Shown piece after piece: positions 29,972 to 39,606 of a stretch of DNA of 64,000 bases. The position numbers and the translations under genes were made by a program. Source of the stretch: Clostridium mobile (lineage in GTDB: Bacteria; Bacillota; Clostridia; Clostridiales; Clostridiaceae). The stretch covers positions 372,001 to 436,000 of the forward strand of contig NZ_JAHLQF010000004.1 of NCBI RefSeq assembly GCF_018918285.1. Direction: 5' to 3'. The notes beneath the pieces are model-generated. The model ran no database searches and was not told where the DNA came from. It saw only the letters and a list, made by a program, of their open reading frames with translations. Positions within the stretch are counted from its first letter, which is position 1. Each line of letters opens with the position of its first letter.

Positions 29972-30979
29972 CTAAATGATGTAGTTTATACTGTGTTCAC
30001 CGAACAAATCCGTAAGATTATTTTTGAAAAACTCTTTCATATCTCGTAAATCTTCATCTTTATAAATATATTTTCCGTAACCAAATTGGCCAAACTTAAA
30101 TTTTCTTAAATCTTCTTCCATAGGAAGAGCTGTATTTGGATATATGGTAAGTATATTTTCTTTTGCTCTTTTTGTAAACCTATGAGAAATCACTTCAAAC
30201 TTTAATTCTAAATCTCTAAAGTTATAATAAATTTTATTTATTAATTCTAAATAATCTTTTTTCCAATCTTCATATAAAAAAACAGGAGCAATAATAAAAC
30301 CTAATAGATATCCACTTTCACCTATTTTTTTAGCTGCCAATAATCTTTCCTCTAAAGAAGGAGTTTTATGCTCATATCTATTTATTATTGTTTCACTATT
30401 TAAACTAAATCTAATAATGGTTTTTCCATTATGTTTTAAATTTAACAAATCCTCTACATCTGTATATTTAGTAACAAATCTAAATAACGCGTAGTCATTT
30501 TCTCCAAAAAATTCTATAGATTTTTTTAATGCACCACTATATTTCTCCACTGGTATAGGGTCAGAAGTAGCTGAGCCTTCAAAAATAGTAACCTCAGGCT
30601 TTCTCTCTTCAATATATTCTTCTGCCCTATTTAATATGTCATCTATGTTTACGTGTATTTTTATGTAAGGTTTTTTACCCATCTGAGTATTTAAATAGCA
30701 ATATTCACACATACCTGTACAGCCACTCACAATAGGAAGTTGATAATGAGCTGACGGCTTACAAGACTCGAATTTTAAACTTTTCCTTATACCAACTACT
30801 AAGGTATTTTTTCCTTCACCATACATCTGGGAACTATCTTTTCCTGGAATACCAGTTATCCTTCCACTCTTTGAGTATAATATTTCTACATCTTCATCTT
30901 TAAATTTATAAAATAGATCCTCTCCCATTTTATAATCTAAAGCCTTTTCTTCAAATATAACCCTTTTAGGTTTAAACAT
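29972..30979 (-). CDS. splB: spore photoproduct lyase
   Basis: A 335-residue radical-SAM enzyme that reverses the spore photoproduct in DNA during germination. The radical-SAM triad is C87, C91, C94 in SGCTGMCEYCYLNTQMGKKP. The segment FEGSATSDP has alanine at 137, fifty residues past the first cluster cysteine. As I recall, Bacillus and Geobacillus enzymes carry their hydrogen-donor cysteine at that spacing. C73, fourteen residues before the cluster, may replace it. A GTG at 30988 is possible. ATG 30979 has GAGGTG six bases upstream. Confidence 0.92.
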   Translation of the reverse strand: MFKPKRVIFEEKALDYKMGEDLFYKFKDEDVEILYSKSGRITGIPGKDSSQMYGEGKNTLVVGIRKSLKFESCKPSAHYQLPIVSGCTGMCEYCYLNTQMGKKPYIKIHVNIDDILNRAEEYIEERKPEVTIFEGSATSDPIPVEKYSGALKKSIEFFGENDYALFRFVTKYTDVEDLLNLKHNGKTIIRFSLNSETIINRYEHKTPSLEERLLAAKKIGESGYLLGFIIAPVFLYEDWKKDYLELINKIYYNFRDLELKFEVISHRFTKRAKENILTIYPNTALPMEEDLRKFKFGQFGYGKYIYKDEDLRDMKEFFKNNLTDLFGEHSINYII

Positions 30980-31022
30980 ACTAATCACCTCTTAACATTA
31001 GTATGTTTATTTTTATATATTT

Positions 31023-31844
31023 TTATAAAACGAACTTTTCAATGGCCTTAGCTACACCATCTTCATTATTTGAAGCTGTAATATAATCCGCATGATTTTT
31101 TACTATTTCATCTCCATTTCCCATGGCAACACCTAATCCTACAACCTTAATCATTGAAAGGTCATTTTCACTATCCCCAATGCACATTACCTCATTCATA
31201 TTTATATTGTAATGCTTTGCTAGCATTTCTACAGCACTTCCTTTTGATACTCCCTTTCTCATCACTTCCACATTGTTCCTAAAAGAACTAACTACTTCTA
31301 AGTCTTTCTCTTTTCTTAGTTCTTCTTTAAGGAGTTTTAACTTTTCCATATCATCATCTACGATTATACACTTTAATATTTCTTCTGAATTATTTAGAAA
31401 TGTTTCATACCAATTAGAAGTTACTTCAATATTTATCCTTCTTTCCTTAGGAAGACTCTCATTTGCCTTTGAATAATATTTTGAGGAGTATATTAGTTTT
31501 TCAGTGTAAATAGTATTATAAGTATTGAAATGAGGATATAGCTGGTATTTATTTACCATCTCAATTACTCTTTGACAGTTTTCTAGCCCTAAAATTCCTT
31601 TATAAATTACTTTATCGCTTCCTCTTTCCCTTATATAAGCTCCATTAGAAGCGATTATAGGTGTTTTCACCCCTATAATATCTGCATAGTAATTGGCAGA
31701 TACAAAAACTCTTCCCGTAGTTATTGCTACTTGAACACCATTATTCGTTGCTTTTTTTATAGCTTCAAGATTTCTTTCACTAACTTCATTATTCTCATTT
31801 AATAAAGTGCCATCCATATCAATACAAATTAACTTATAAGACAA
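31023..31844 (-). CDS. Cof-type HAD-superfamily sugar phosphatase
   Basis: About 273 residues, HAD subfamily IIB. Motif I is CIDMDGTLLN, motif II is AITTGR, the motif III region has GVSKGSAVEMLAKHY, and motif IV is CIGDSENDLSMI. A large cap domain lies between motifs II and III. Substrate unknown; such enzymes act on sugar phosphates or similar metabolites. ATG 31853 lies directly against the AAAGGA ribosome site, so the TTG at 31844 is the likelier start. Confidence 0.88.
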   Translation of the reverse strand: MSYKLICIDMDGTLLNENNEVSERNLEAIKKATNNGVQVAITTGRVFVSANYYADIIGVKTPIIASNGAYIRERGSDKVIYKGILGLENCQRVIEMVNKYQLYPHFNTYNTIYTEKLIYSSKYYSKANESLPKERRINIEVTSNWYETFLNNSEEILKCIIVDDDMEKLKLLKEELRKEKDLEVVSSFRNNVEVMRKGVSKGSAVEMLAKHYNINMNEVMCIGDSENDLSMIKVVGLGVAMGNGDEIVKNHADYITASNNEDGVAKAIEKFVL

Positions 31845-31920
31845 TTTCAACATTCCTTTCGTTAATAATGCTTCATATTATATTATACCAAAAATAAATT
31901 TTTTAAATTTATTAATCTCC

Positions 31921-32622
31921 TTAATTATTTAACATTATATATTTTATTATACCATTGGCAATGTTTTCACCTGTATTTTTCAATATATTTTCATCTTGAA
32001 GCTTTACTCTGTCATCTTTATTTGTCATAAATCCAACTTCTACTAATGAACATACATATTTACTATATCTTAAAACAGCAATGTCTTGTTCTTTGATTCC
32101 TCTATCAAACCAAATACCATCTTTACTAACTTCCTTTTGTATTGTTTCTGCTAACTCAATTCTTTCTTCATTTTGAAATCCATCTGGTGAGTGATAAAAG
32201 GCACTTATTCCATCATATCCAGGATCCTTAAAAGAATTTACATGAACAGAAACAAAAACATCAGGTTTTTTATCATTAACAAAGTCTCCAATTTCCTTAA
32301 GAGATAACAAAACATCCTCTTCTCTTGTCATATATACCTGAAAACCTTTTTCTTCAAAGTATTCTTTCATGTAAAGAGCAATCTTTAGATTTATATCCTT
32401 TTCATATAAGTTTTCATAGTTTGTCCCTTTATCAATGCCACCATGACCTGGATCTATTACTACAGAATGTTTTTTATCACTTTTCTCTGTAGCGAGAGAA
32501 ATAAAGCTTTTTCTATATAATAAATTATGATTATAAGTCATATCGTAGTTTACAAAAAATACCACTAATAAGATAAAAAAAATATATGCTCTCAAAGATT
32601 TTTCATTATTTTTATATTTCAT
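31921..32622 (-). CDS. cwlD: spore cortex N-acetylmuramoyl-L-alanine amidase CwlD
   Basis: About 233 residues: an N-terminal membrane anchor (about 12-27) followed by an Amidase_3 domain. Zinc ligands are visible in VVIDPGHGGID, in a glutamate-containing NLYEKDIN segment, and in FVSVHVNSF. The catalytic glutamate is in CSLVEVGFM. CwlD is needed to form muramic-delta-lactam in spore cortex. The open frame continues to 32688, but ATG 32622 begins just before the anchor. Its ribosome site is weak, so the start is moderately sure. Confidence 0.9.
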   Translation of the reverse strand: MKYKNNEKSLRAYIFFILLVVFFVNYDMTYNHNLLYRKSFISLATEKSDKKHSVVIDPGHGGIDKGTNYENLYEKDINLKIALYMKEYFEEKGFQVYMTREEDVLLSLKEIGDFVNDKKPDVFVSVHVNSFKDPGYDGISAFYHSPDGFQNEERIELAETIQKEVSKDGIWFDRGIKEQDIAVLRYSKYVCSLVEVGFMTNKDDRVKLQDENILKNTGENIANGIIKYIMLNN

Positions 32623-32742
32623 AATTCCCGCTTTCCCTCTTCTGCATAATATTTGTGAGGGTAGCATTAAATACATTGCTATACCCACACAAATATATTA
32701 TACCATATTTTGTAAAATTAAATTATACAAATAATGCTTAAA

Positions 32743-34881
32743 TCAGAAAAGTTTTAATATATAATATTTGAAAAATCCTTGTTTTTCTTTAATATGGTTT
32801 TCCACAAAATAATAACAGTTCTTTTTTTCTTCAATAGACATGATATTTTGATAATTACATCCATAATATTCTTTGCAAACACATTCAACTATTTTTTTTA
32901 GATTTAATCTAAGATCTTCATCTTCTAATTTATTGATATATTCCATTTCTCCTTCACATTCACTTACATTTATATTTATAGTTTTAAGTCTTTTTAATAT
33001 ATAAAGATACAATGGTATTGATTTATTAGAATTTATTAATTTATTTTTTCTAATAATTATATAAAATATCTTAAGGATAAATAATATAGGTATAATCCAT
33101 AGTAAATATTTAAAATAATTAGTTTGTGAAGTTTTAGGAATGTCTTGGATATCTTCCTCAATTTCTTCTAATTTTTCTCTATTATATTGATAATTACGGT
33201 CACTATTATCAATATTCTCTTCGCTAATTCTTTCTCTTTCATTTCTTTCTATTTCATCAAAGGCAGAAGGAGTCGCATCGAATATAATCCAATTATCTGA
33301 CTCTGGAGATACTAAAATTTCTGTCCATGCATGGGCATTTTTATTTGATACAATGTATAATCCGTTTACATCTTTATCATTGCTCATATTAAAACCTTCC
33401 ACATATCTTGCAGGAACACCAATCATTCTTAACATAACTGTAGCTGCTGTAGCAAAATAAGTGCAGTATCCTTTTTTCTCCTCAAACAAAAAGTAACTTA
33501 CAAATTCTTTTCCCTCTGGTATATCAGATACATTTAGAGAGTACTTAAAGTTTTTATTAAGAAAATCATATATGTCTTTTATCTTATCATTAACTGTTGA
33601 AGAATTTTTAGTTATGTCTTCTACTAAGTTGTAAACTCTTCTAGGAATATTATCTGGCAATTGTAAATACTTCTTATAATCATCAGTTAAGTTATAGTTA
33701 ATTATAGGCAAATCATTAATATTTGAAATAGACATATTATTAAAAGCATCATAAAACTCAACTTTATATTCTTCTTTCACAATTTTGGAAGATAAGAAAA
33801 TTTTATCTTTGTTTGAATACACACGCCCTTTTTTATTATTAATATTTATAGTGTTAATAGGAGAAAACAACGTAGATGTATTAATTTTCGTTGGATATAT
33901 TGTAATATATGTTTTTTGACTTCCACTTATTAAATTATCAGGAATACTATCCTTAAAAGTGACTCTCTTAAAAGAATCCTCATAACTCTTCCATGAAAAT
34001 CCATCATAATGATGTTTAGTAGTTCCTCTTAAATAGTAGGATTTATCTGCTGCCACTTTAAATGCTTCTCTGCTATCTAATACAACAGTTCCTCCTAATT
34101 TTTTATCCGTTGGATCATATCCTGAATCCGCTAAATTATACGAATTTTCAACATCTTTTTTACTTTTTGACATTTTGTTGAAAATTCCATCTTCACTATG
34201 GTATTTGCCTTCTATATTTTTAGGTAAAAAATTTTGTATACTTGAAAGAACGACGGAAAAAATTACTACATATATTATTGGCCTAAATCTGGATAAATTA
34301 TTTTTTACACCTCTTATACTAAAGTCCTTCATATTCTTAATATAGCTATTTATAGAGTAAGTAAAAATATTTAATAATACAAAGTAAAATGTATATTGTT
34401 TAATTATTTCTACATATCCGTAATACCAATAAAATAGCATAATTCCTAAATTAACCACTACTATAAAATCACTAAATACTTTATTTACTACATTCAAAAT
34501 AAGTATTACAATCAAAGGTATAATTATACCTATGATAAATTTATATTGATAAAAAAATGTAGGTTTTCCATTGAAAATACTAGAGTTTAGCTCTAAAACA
34601 TATTTTATATTTAATGCTATTTTGTTAAAAATATAACTCTTGTAATAATAAGCTAGTAGAGTTGCAATGAAAATAATGACTAATGTAAAAAACATCTTAT
34701 ATAGTCTTTTCCATTCTAAATAATTATAAAAGTAATATATAAAAGCTCCTATGAGGAAACAACCTGTAAAATATACATAAGAAAAATTATTTATTTTAAA
34801 GCATTTTTCTGTAACTCTTATAATAAATAATAAATTTATATAAGTTATAAATAAATTTATTAGCTTTTTAAAATTACTCAT
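32743..34881 (-). CDS. membrane-anchored transglutaminase-like protein
   Basis: A 712-residue protein with about six N-terminal membrane helices and an extracellular domain holding a transglutaminase core. The core has Cys in KKGYCTYFATAA, His in NAHAWTEI and Asp in IIFDATPS, all near residues 475-545. A further membrane helix near 595 and a cytoplasmic tail follow. Such proteins, with MoxR and DUF58 partners, form a conserved bacterial operon of unresolved role, perhaps envelope protein processing. It overlaps the DUF58 gene by 8 bases. Confidence 0.9.
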   Translation of the reverse strand: MSNFKKLINLFITYINLLFIIRVTEKCFKINNFSYVYFTGCFLIGAFIYYFYNYLEWKRLYKMFFTLVIIFIATLLAYYYKSYIFNKIALNIKYVLELNSSIFNGKPTFFYQYKFIIGIIIPLIVILILNVVNKVFSDFIVVVNLGIMLFYWYYGYVEIIKQYTFYFVLLNIFTYSINSYIKNMKDFSIRGVKNNLSRFRPIIYVVIFSVVLSSIQNFLPKNIEGKYHSEDGIFNKMSKSKKDVENSYNLADSGYDPTDKKLGGTVVLDSREAFKVAADKSYYLRGTTKHHYDGFSWKSYEDSFKRVTFKDSIPDNLISGSQKTYITIYPTKINTSTLFSPINTININNKKGRVYSNKDKIFLSSKIVKEEYKVEFYDAFNNMSISNINDLPIINYNLTDDYKKYLQLPDNIPRRVYNLVEDITKNSSTVNDKIKDIYDFLNKNFKYSLNVSDIPEGKEFVSYFLFEEKKGYCTYFATAATVMLRMIGVPARYVEGFNMSNDKDVNGLYIVSNKNAHAWTEILVSPESDNWIIFDATPSAFDEIERNERERISEENIDNSDRNYQYNREKLEEIEEDIQDIPKTSQTNYFKYLLWIIPILFILKIFYIIIRKNKLINSNKSIPLYLYILKRLKTININVSECEGEMEYINKLEDEDLRLNLKKIVECVCKEYYGCNYQNIMSIEEKKNCYYFVENHIKEKQGFFKYYILKLF

Positions 34882-36037
34882 AACTCTCCTTCCTTAAAAT
34901 AGAGCTGATAACTTCTATACCTCTCTCTTTTAGGTAATAGTCATTTTTAAAAATTTCTAAACTCTTACTCGAATAAAAAACTACAATCCTATATCCTAGT
35001 TTACTTGCTAATAATAAAGCTTCTTTAACATTGGTATCTATCTTAGGAGTACATATTATAATGGTATTTTTACCTGCCATCTTGTATAAATTATCTATTA
35101 TATATTGAGCAAAACTTCCTTGACCCTCACTTTTATTTACCAAAAAGTATTCCATAAGGGCATTAAAATCTTCTATATTATTTATATTCATATTAGAATT
35201 TTCTTCATTATTTATATGAATACAGCTCTTCATATTGTTATTAAGTATATTATTTATTATTGATACACAAATTTCCACTAGTTCTTCTTCATTTTCTTCT
35301 CCATGCTGGTCATAGAAATCTTCTTTGTTCATATTTAAAAATATATTATATTCTTCTCCCTGCAGGGCATCAAACTTTTTTACAAAAAGCTCTCCATATT
35401 TAGCACTTAGCTTCCAATGTATCTTTCTTAAGCTATCCCCTGTTCTGTATTTTCTTATATCACTTATAGTGTAATCTTCATTAATTATCCCCTTCTTGTT
35501 CATAAATTCATTTATGAACTCTTGTCCATGAAAATTAAAATCTTCCATTTGGTGTATTTTGGGGTATACCTTTACTTTTAAATCTTTTTCAAAAGTTTTA
35601 CTTAAGGTAAGCATATATAAGTAATCTTTAAAGGTTAAGGTTACATTTCCAAAGTCATAAATCCCCCTATTTAAAAATTTTATATTCCTACTTAGCCTTT
35701 TGTTCTCATCAAGTTTTATGTTAAGAGCCTCTCCATTGTACTCCCTATCTAGAGAATACAGAGCCTTATTTTTCACTTCTATATAAGGTAAGGGCAGTAT
35801 ATTGTAGTTTTTAATGACTGTTGTTATTTTTATCTCTTCTCTAGTGCTTACAACATCCTTATCAAGTTTTATATCCACTCCTACATTCCTATGTAATATG
35901 ACTATTACAATAAAGGATAGTATGAATGGTATAAGAAAGCTATAAAATAATGCATAGGGAAAATATCCCCCTTCAAAATAAGCATAAATAAATGTTATCA
36001 GAATAAATAAAATAATTCTTTTGTTTATTTTTATCAT
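34874..36037 (-). CDS. DUF58 domain protein
   Basis: A 387-residue protein with two N-terminal membrane helices and a C-terminal DUF58 domain. The signature is IRKYRTGDSLRKIHWKLSAK near residue 200, and a von Willebrand-A-like fold is expected in this family. It is the middle partner of the MoxR-DUF58-transglutaminase set and is thought to be regulated by MoxR. It overlaps the neighbouring genes by 8 and 4 bases (ATGA). Confidence 0.92.
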   Translation of the reverse strand: MIKINKRIILFILITFIYAYFEGGYFPYALFYSFLIPFILSFIVIVILHRNVGVDIKLDKDVVSTREEIKITTVIKNYNILPLPYIEVKNKALYSLDREYNGEALNIKLDENKRLSRNIKFLNRGIYDFGNVTLTFKDYLYMLTLSKTFEKDLKVKVYPKIHQMEDFNFHGQEFINEFMNKKGIINEDYTISDIRKYRTGDSLRKIHWKLSAKYGELFVKKFDALQGEEYNIFLNMNKEDFYDQHGEENEEELVEICVSIINNILNNNMKSCIHINNEENSNMNINNIEDFNALMEYFLVNKSEGQGSFAQYIIDNLYKMAGKNTIIICTPKIDTNVKEALLLASKLGYRIVVFYSSKSLEIFKNDYYLKERGIEVISSILRKESYE

Positions 36038-36984
36038 ACTCTCCTACCTTTTACTCTTGGTACTGGTAATGCTTTAATGATATCTTTTACTATATCTTCT
36101 CCCTTAAGGTTGTTTACTCTTGCATAAGAAGATAATGTAATTCTATGACTTAATACTGATACAGCGTTTTCCTTTACATCCTCTGGTATTACATAATCTC
36201 TACCATTAATAAATGCCCAAGCCTGAGCTATTCTCAATAGCCCTAAGGATGCTCTTGGACTAGCTCCTAGTGATACAGATTTATTATTTCTTGTAGCTTC
36301 TACTATATTTACTATATATTCGTTGACCTCTTCAGATACATAAATCTTTCTAACCATATTTTGAATGTTTACAATATCTTCTCCAGTAGCCACACTTTGA
36401 ATTTTCTCTAGTGGCTCTTCACTTCTATAAATGTTTAACATTTCTTTTTCAAATTTTTTTTCTGGATACCCCACATTAACTTTAATCATAAACCTATCTA
36501 ATTGAGCTTCTGGAAGTATAAATGTCCCTTCATAATCTATAGGATTTTGAGTCGCCATAACTATAAATGGCTCCGTTAATTTATAGGTTTCATTTCCTTC
36601 TGTTACCTGTTTTTCTTCCATAACCTCTAAAAGAGCAGATTGAGTTTTAGGTGAAGTCCTATTTATTTCATCTGCTAATATTATGTTAGAAAATATAGGT
36701 CCTTTTCTAAATTCAAATTCCATAGTTTTTTGATTATATAAAGATATACCTAAAATGTCTGATGGAAGTAAATCTGGTGTAAACTGAATTCTTTTATAAG
36801 ATAGATTTATTGATTTAGCGAGAGCTTTAACTAAAGTAGTTTTACCTACTCCCGGTACGTCTTCAATTAAAATATGGCCATTAGCAATTATCCCTTTGAT
36901 TATATTATAAATTTCAAATTCCTTACCTATTATAACCTTAGAAACGTTATGCACTATACCCTTAATTATTTCATTTTCTCCCAT
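36034..36984 (-). CDS. MoxR-type AAA ATPase
   Basis: A 316-residue AAA+ ATPase. Walker A is EDVPGVGKTTLVKAL, Walker B is IILADEINR, sensor 1 is MATQNPID, and the LPEAQLDRFM and SPRASLGLLR segments are typical of MoxR. MoxR proteins act as chaperones for VWA-type partners such as the DUF58 protein next door. A GTG at 36993 is possible; ATG 36984 is preferred with GAGGTG six bases upstream. Confidence 0.94.
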   Translation of the reverse strand: MGENEIIKGIVHNVSKVIIGKEFEIYNIIKGIIANGHILIEDVPGVGKTTLVKALAKSINLSYKRIQFTPDLLPSDILGISLYNQKTMEFEFRKGPIFSNIILADEINRTSPKTQSALLEVMEEKQVTEGNETYKLTEPFIVMATQNPIDYEGTFILPEAQLDRFMIKVNVGYPEKKFEKEMLNIYRSEEPLEKIQSVATGEDIVNIQNMVRKIYVSEEVNEYIVNIVEATRNNKSVSLGASPRASLGLLRIAQAWAFINGRDYVIPEDVKENAVSVLSHRITLSSYARVNNLKGEDIVKDIIKALPVPRVKGRRV

Positions 36985-37026
36985 ATTATTCACCTCATCT
37001 ATTTTATAGTTAAATTTATTATATAT

Positions 37027-37055
37027 TATATACTAATAAAGTACTATAATATCAA
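37027..37055 (-). promoter_or_regulatory. promoter of the MoxR operon
   Basis: On minus, TTGATA (37055-37050), a 17-nt spacer and TATATA (37032-37027), with TATAAT reachable two bases further on. It lies between the VanW terminator and moxR. Confidence 0.45.
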
Positions 37056-37069
37056 TAAAATGAATAAAA

Positions 37070-37094
37070 GGGTTGTACATATTTTGTACAACCC
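37070..37094 (-). terminator. terminator after the VanW-domain gene
   Basis: A 10-bp perfect stem (GGGTTGTACA, loop TATTT, TGTACAACCC) is followed on minus by TTTTATT, 8 bases past the stop. Confidence 0.8.
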
Positions 37095-37101
37095 TAAATA
37101 A

Positions 37102-38493
37102 TTAGTTTTTCTTAGTACCAACTTTCACAAGTCCTTCTACTGGTCTATAAAAATCATCAGATACAAGTTCTTGTTTAACTAAAGTCTCATTCTCATAAAT
37201 ATTTCTATAAACTTTTACTTTGTATCCTGTATATGCCTTTTGAACTACTTCCTCTGATCCTTGAGGTAATTTTGGGTCTTCCACAGTCTTAGTAGTAGAT
37301 TCTACCGTTGAATATACATCGTTAGTTATAGCATAACGGTTTTTGGTTAAGGATTGATTAGAATATATATTAAAAGTTACATTACCACCACTGGTAGTAC
37401 CCTGTATATAAACCGGGAAATTCAATGTATTCTTAAACTTATAATCTATATTTCCCCAATCCACTGTTGCATCTCTACCTAATTGTACATAGCTTGAAGG
37501 TAGAGTATGATGAACTCTTTCTACTGATCTCATGTTAGACATTAGAACTGCGTTATATAGAGTAGAGGAAACTTGACATATTCCTCCTCCTAGTCCAGAT
37601 TCCACTTTGTTTCCAATTATAACTGGTCCTGCTTGATATCCTCTTGCCACTGTTCTTTCACCAACAGTACCATTGAAACTAAAAACATCTCCTGGCATAA
37701 GCACAGTTCCATCTATACTTTTAGTTGAAACTACAATATTATTAGCTCTTTCAGCAGAAGAAATACCACTATAATGAGTTGAAAAAGTTGAAATTAGACC
37801 ATCAATACTAGCTAAAGAACTCTTAGTTATTCTAGCTTTTACATCTTGTACTTCAGCACTTACTTGTAAGTCTTCTTTTATACCATATTCCATTTTGCTT
37901 AAAATATCTTCCATAAGCTTTTCTTTGTTTAGCTTCTTACCTACCGTTTCTGATGTAATATTAAATGCACCATTATTTCTAGTAATTTTAGCATCTTGTG
38001 GATTTTTATTTATGTCTTTTTCTATTCCGTCAACAAACTTTTGTACAGCATCTTTATTATAAGCAAACTGCAGGCTAAAGGCCTTATTCTCAGGATTCTT
38101 TATAAGTTTATATTTTTTATATAAATTTAAATCTTTGCCATATGTAAAAGCTTCATTAACTACTTTATCTATGTCATATTTAGGATCTACTTTATCAAAA
38201 CCTAAAGTATAGTCTTTACCTGGAGTTTTTACAGTTAATTTGCTCATTAATACTTTATCATTAAAGCTTTTTTGCAAAATAGCTTTGGCATCCTGTACAC
38301 TTTTTCCTGATATATCTACATTTTCCACCTTAACACCAGGAAAAATCAAATTGTTATAATGTTTTACATAGCTATATCCATAGGCTATAGCCGCTGAACC
38401 AGATCCCAATAATATTAGCATAAATACAGATAATATCATTATAATTGCTTTCTTTTTGGCCCTAGCTCTAGCTCTTTTTTTCTTCCTTGTCAT
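37102..38493 (-). CDS. VanW family protein with PG-binding and G5 domains
   Basis: A 463-residue envelope protein. The very basic N-terminus (TRKKKRARARAKKK) is followed by one membrane anchor. Next come a PG_binding_4-like region (about 60-220), the VanW domain (PGDVFSFNGTVGERT, GGGICQVSSTLYNA) and a C-terminal G5-like domain. Function in wall metabolism is likely. The VanW name alone does not imply vancomycin resistance, and no van genes are present. ATG 38493 has GAGGTG six bases upstream and is preferred over GTG 38502. Confidence 0.9.
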   Translation of the reverse strand: MTRKKKRARARAKKKAIIMILSVFMLILLGSGSAAIAYGYSYVKHYNNLIFPGVKVENVDISGKSVQDAKAILQKSFNDKVLMSKLTVKTPGKDYTLGFDKVDPKYDIDKVVNEAFTYGKDLNLYKKYKLIKNPENKAFSLQFAYNKDAVQKFVDGIEKDINKNPQDAKITRNNGAFNITSETVGKKLNKEKLMEDILSKMEYGIKEDLQVSAEVQDVKARITKSSLASIDGLISTFSTHYSGISSAERANNIVVSTKSIDGTVLMPGDVFSFNGTVGERTVARGYQAGPVIIGNKVESGLGGGICQVSSTLYNAVLMSNMRSVERVHHTLPSSYVQLGRDATVDWGNIDYKFKNTLNFPVYIQGTTSGGNVTFNIYSNQSLTKNRYAITNDVYSTVESTTKTVEDPKLPQGSEEVVQKAYTGYKVKVYRNIYENETLVKQELVSDDFYRPVEGLVKVGTKKN

Positions 38494-38502
38494 TTGCATC
38501 AC

Positions 38503-38711
38503 CTCACTGATTACATTTTTATTATACTATATAATACTATATATACAATAATAGTACGAGTTTTATATCCCAAAAGTCAATTTAAAACTAACAACAATGG
38601 CTAGGAAATTAATAGTAATTTTCCGTTATTTGTACATAATTATCTTCGACAAAAATTCAAGGATATGAATATAAATTCATCAAGATGAAGTTTTAAATTG
38701 AACTGATTAAA
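38503..38711. other. intergenic region without recognised gene
   Basis: About 200 AT-rich bases separate the VanW gene from the terminator of the TPM/LemA operon. Only A/T-rich possible promoter elements for vanW (near 38521-38550) are visible. No RNA gene or repeat was recognised. Confidence 0.4.
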
Positions 38712-38734
38712 GGGATTTTGATAATCAAAATCCC
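38712..38734 (-). terminator. terminator after the TPM-domain gene
   Basis: Inverted repeat GGGATTTTG / CAAAATCCC with a 5-base loop; the minus strand continues T-rich. About 48 bases past the stop. Confidence 0.65.
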
Positions 38735-38782
38735 AAAATTAATCTTTCATGATTTACTTTTTATATTTTAATTATAGACTTA

Positions 38783-39604
38783 TTACCAATCTCCAGAAGA
38801 ACCTCCGCCTCCAGAGGAACCTCCACCAAAACCACCAAAGCCGCCTGATGATCCTCCTCCGAATCCACCGAAGCCACCACCACCAAAGCCGCCGCCTCCA
38901 TGGCCTCCTCGTCCACCTCTGTTATTCCAAAATGAACTCCAAAATATGGCGGACATTATTTCTCTCGTTACTCTTCCTCTATTAAATAATGTGTCTAAAA
39001 CAATTAAAATTACTATTATTTTGATTATGCCACTTCCCGGAAGAGAACTGCTTTTACTTTTATTAATTTGCAAATTAACCTTGTCATTTTTAACTAACTC
39101 TACATTATATTCCTTAGCTATTGCATCAGCAAATGCTGAGTAAGAATCTCTTATACCCTTATCATAATCTTTATTTTTAAAAGCGGGCTTGAATAGTTGC
39201 TCCATGACATTATCTGTATAAAGATCTGGGATAGCTCCTTCCAAGCCATATCCCACCTCTACTCTTCTTTTTTTGTCATCCATGGATATCAACATTAAGA
39301 GTCCATTATTTTTTTCCTTTTGTCCTATGCCCCAGCTTCTAAATAGATTATTTGCATAGGTTTCAATATCATATCCTTCAAGTGAGTCTATAATAACAAC
39401 TATAGATTGAGCTCCAGTTTTATCTTCTAATTCTTTACCTACTGATACAATATACTCTTTAGCTTCCGAACTTAACACCCCTGCATAGTCATTTACATAT
39501 TTTAAATTGGTAGGCTTAGGAATATTAGCTTCTGCACTAACAGTAGTAATACATAAGGTCAACAAAAATAATAAAGTTACAAAAAACCTTTTAAATTTAT
39601 TCAT
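38783..39604 (-). CDS. TPM-domain protein with glycine-rich tail
   Basis: A 273-residue exported protein with a signal peptide ending about residue 24 (TTVSA). The TPM domain (about 33-155) has the VNDYAGVLSSEAKEY opening and GYGLEGAIPD. A membrane helix follows near 195-210. The last 50 residues are nearly all Gly, Ser and Phe (GGGGFGGGGFGGFGGGSSG type). TPM domains include thylakoid acid phosphatases and proteins of unknown role. It follows lemA by 2 bases, a pairing seen in many bacteria. Confidence 0.88.
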   Translation of the reverse strand: MNKFKRFFVTLLFLLTLCITTVSAEANIPKPTNLKYVNDYAGVLSSEAKEYIVSVGKELEDKTGAQSIVVIIDSLEGYDIETYANNLFRSWGIGQKEKNNGLLMLISMDDKKRRVEVGYGLEGAIPDLYTDNVMEQLFKPAFKNKDYDKGIRDSYSAFADAIAKEYNVELVKNDKVNLQINKSKSSSLPGSGIIKIIVILIVLDTLFNRGRVTREIMSAIFWSSFWNNRGGRGGHGGGGFGGGGFGGFGGGSSGGFGGFGGGSSGGGGSSGDW

Positions 39605-39606
39605 AA

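Noticed and set aside
37102-38493. Vancomycin-resistance gene because of the VanW name
   Set aside because: VanW domain proteins are common in Clostridia, and no vanA/H/X/R/S genes are near; a wall-related role is the safe reading.
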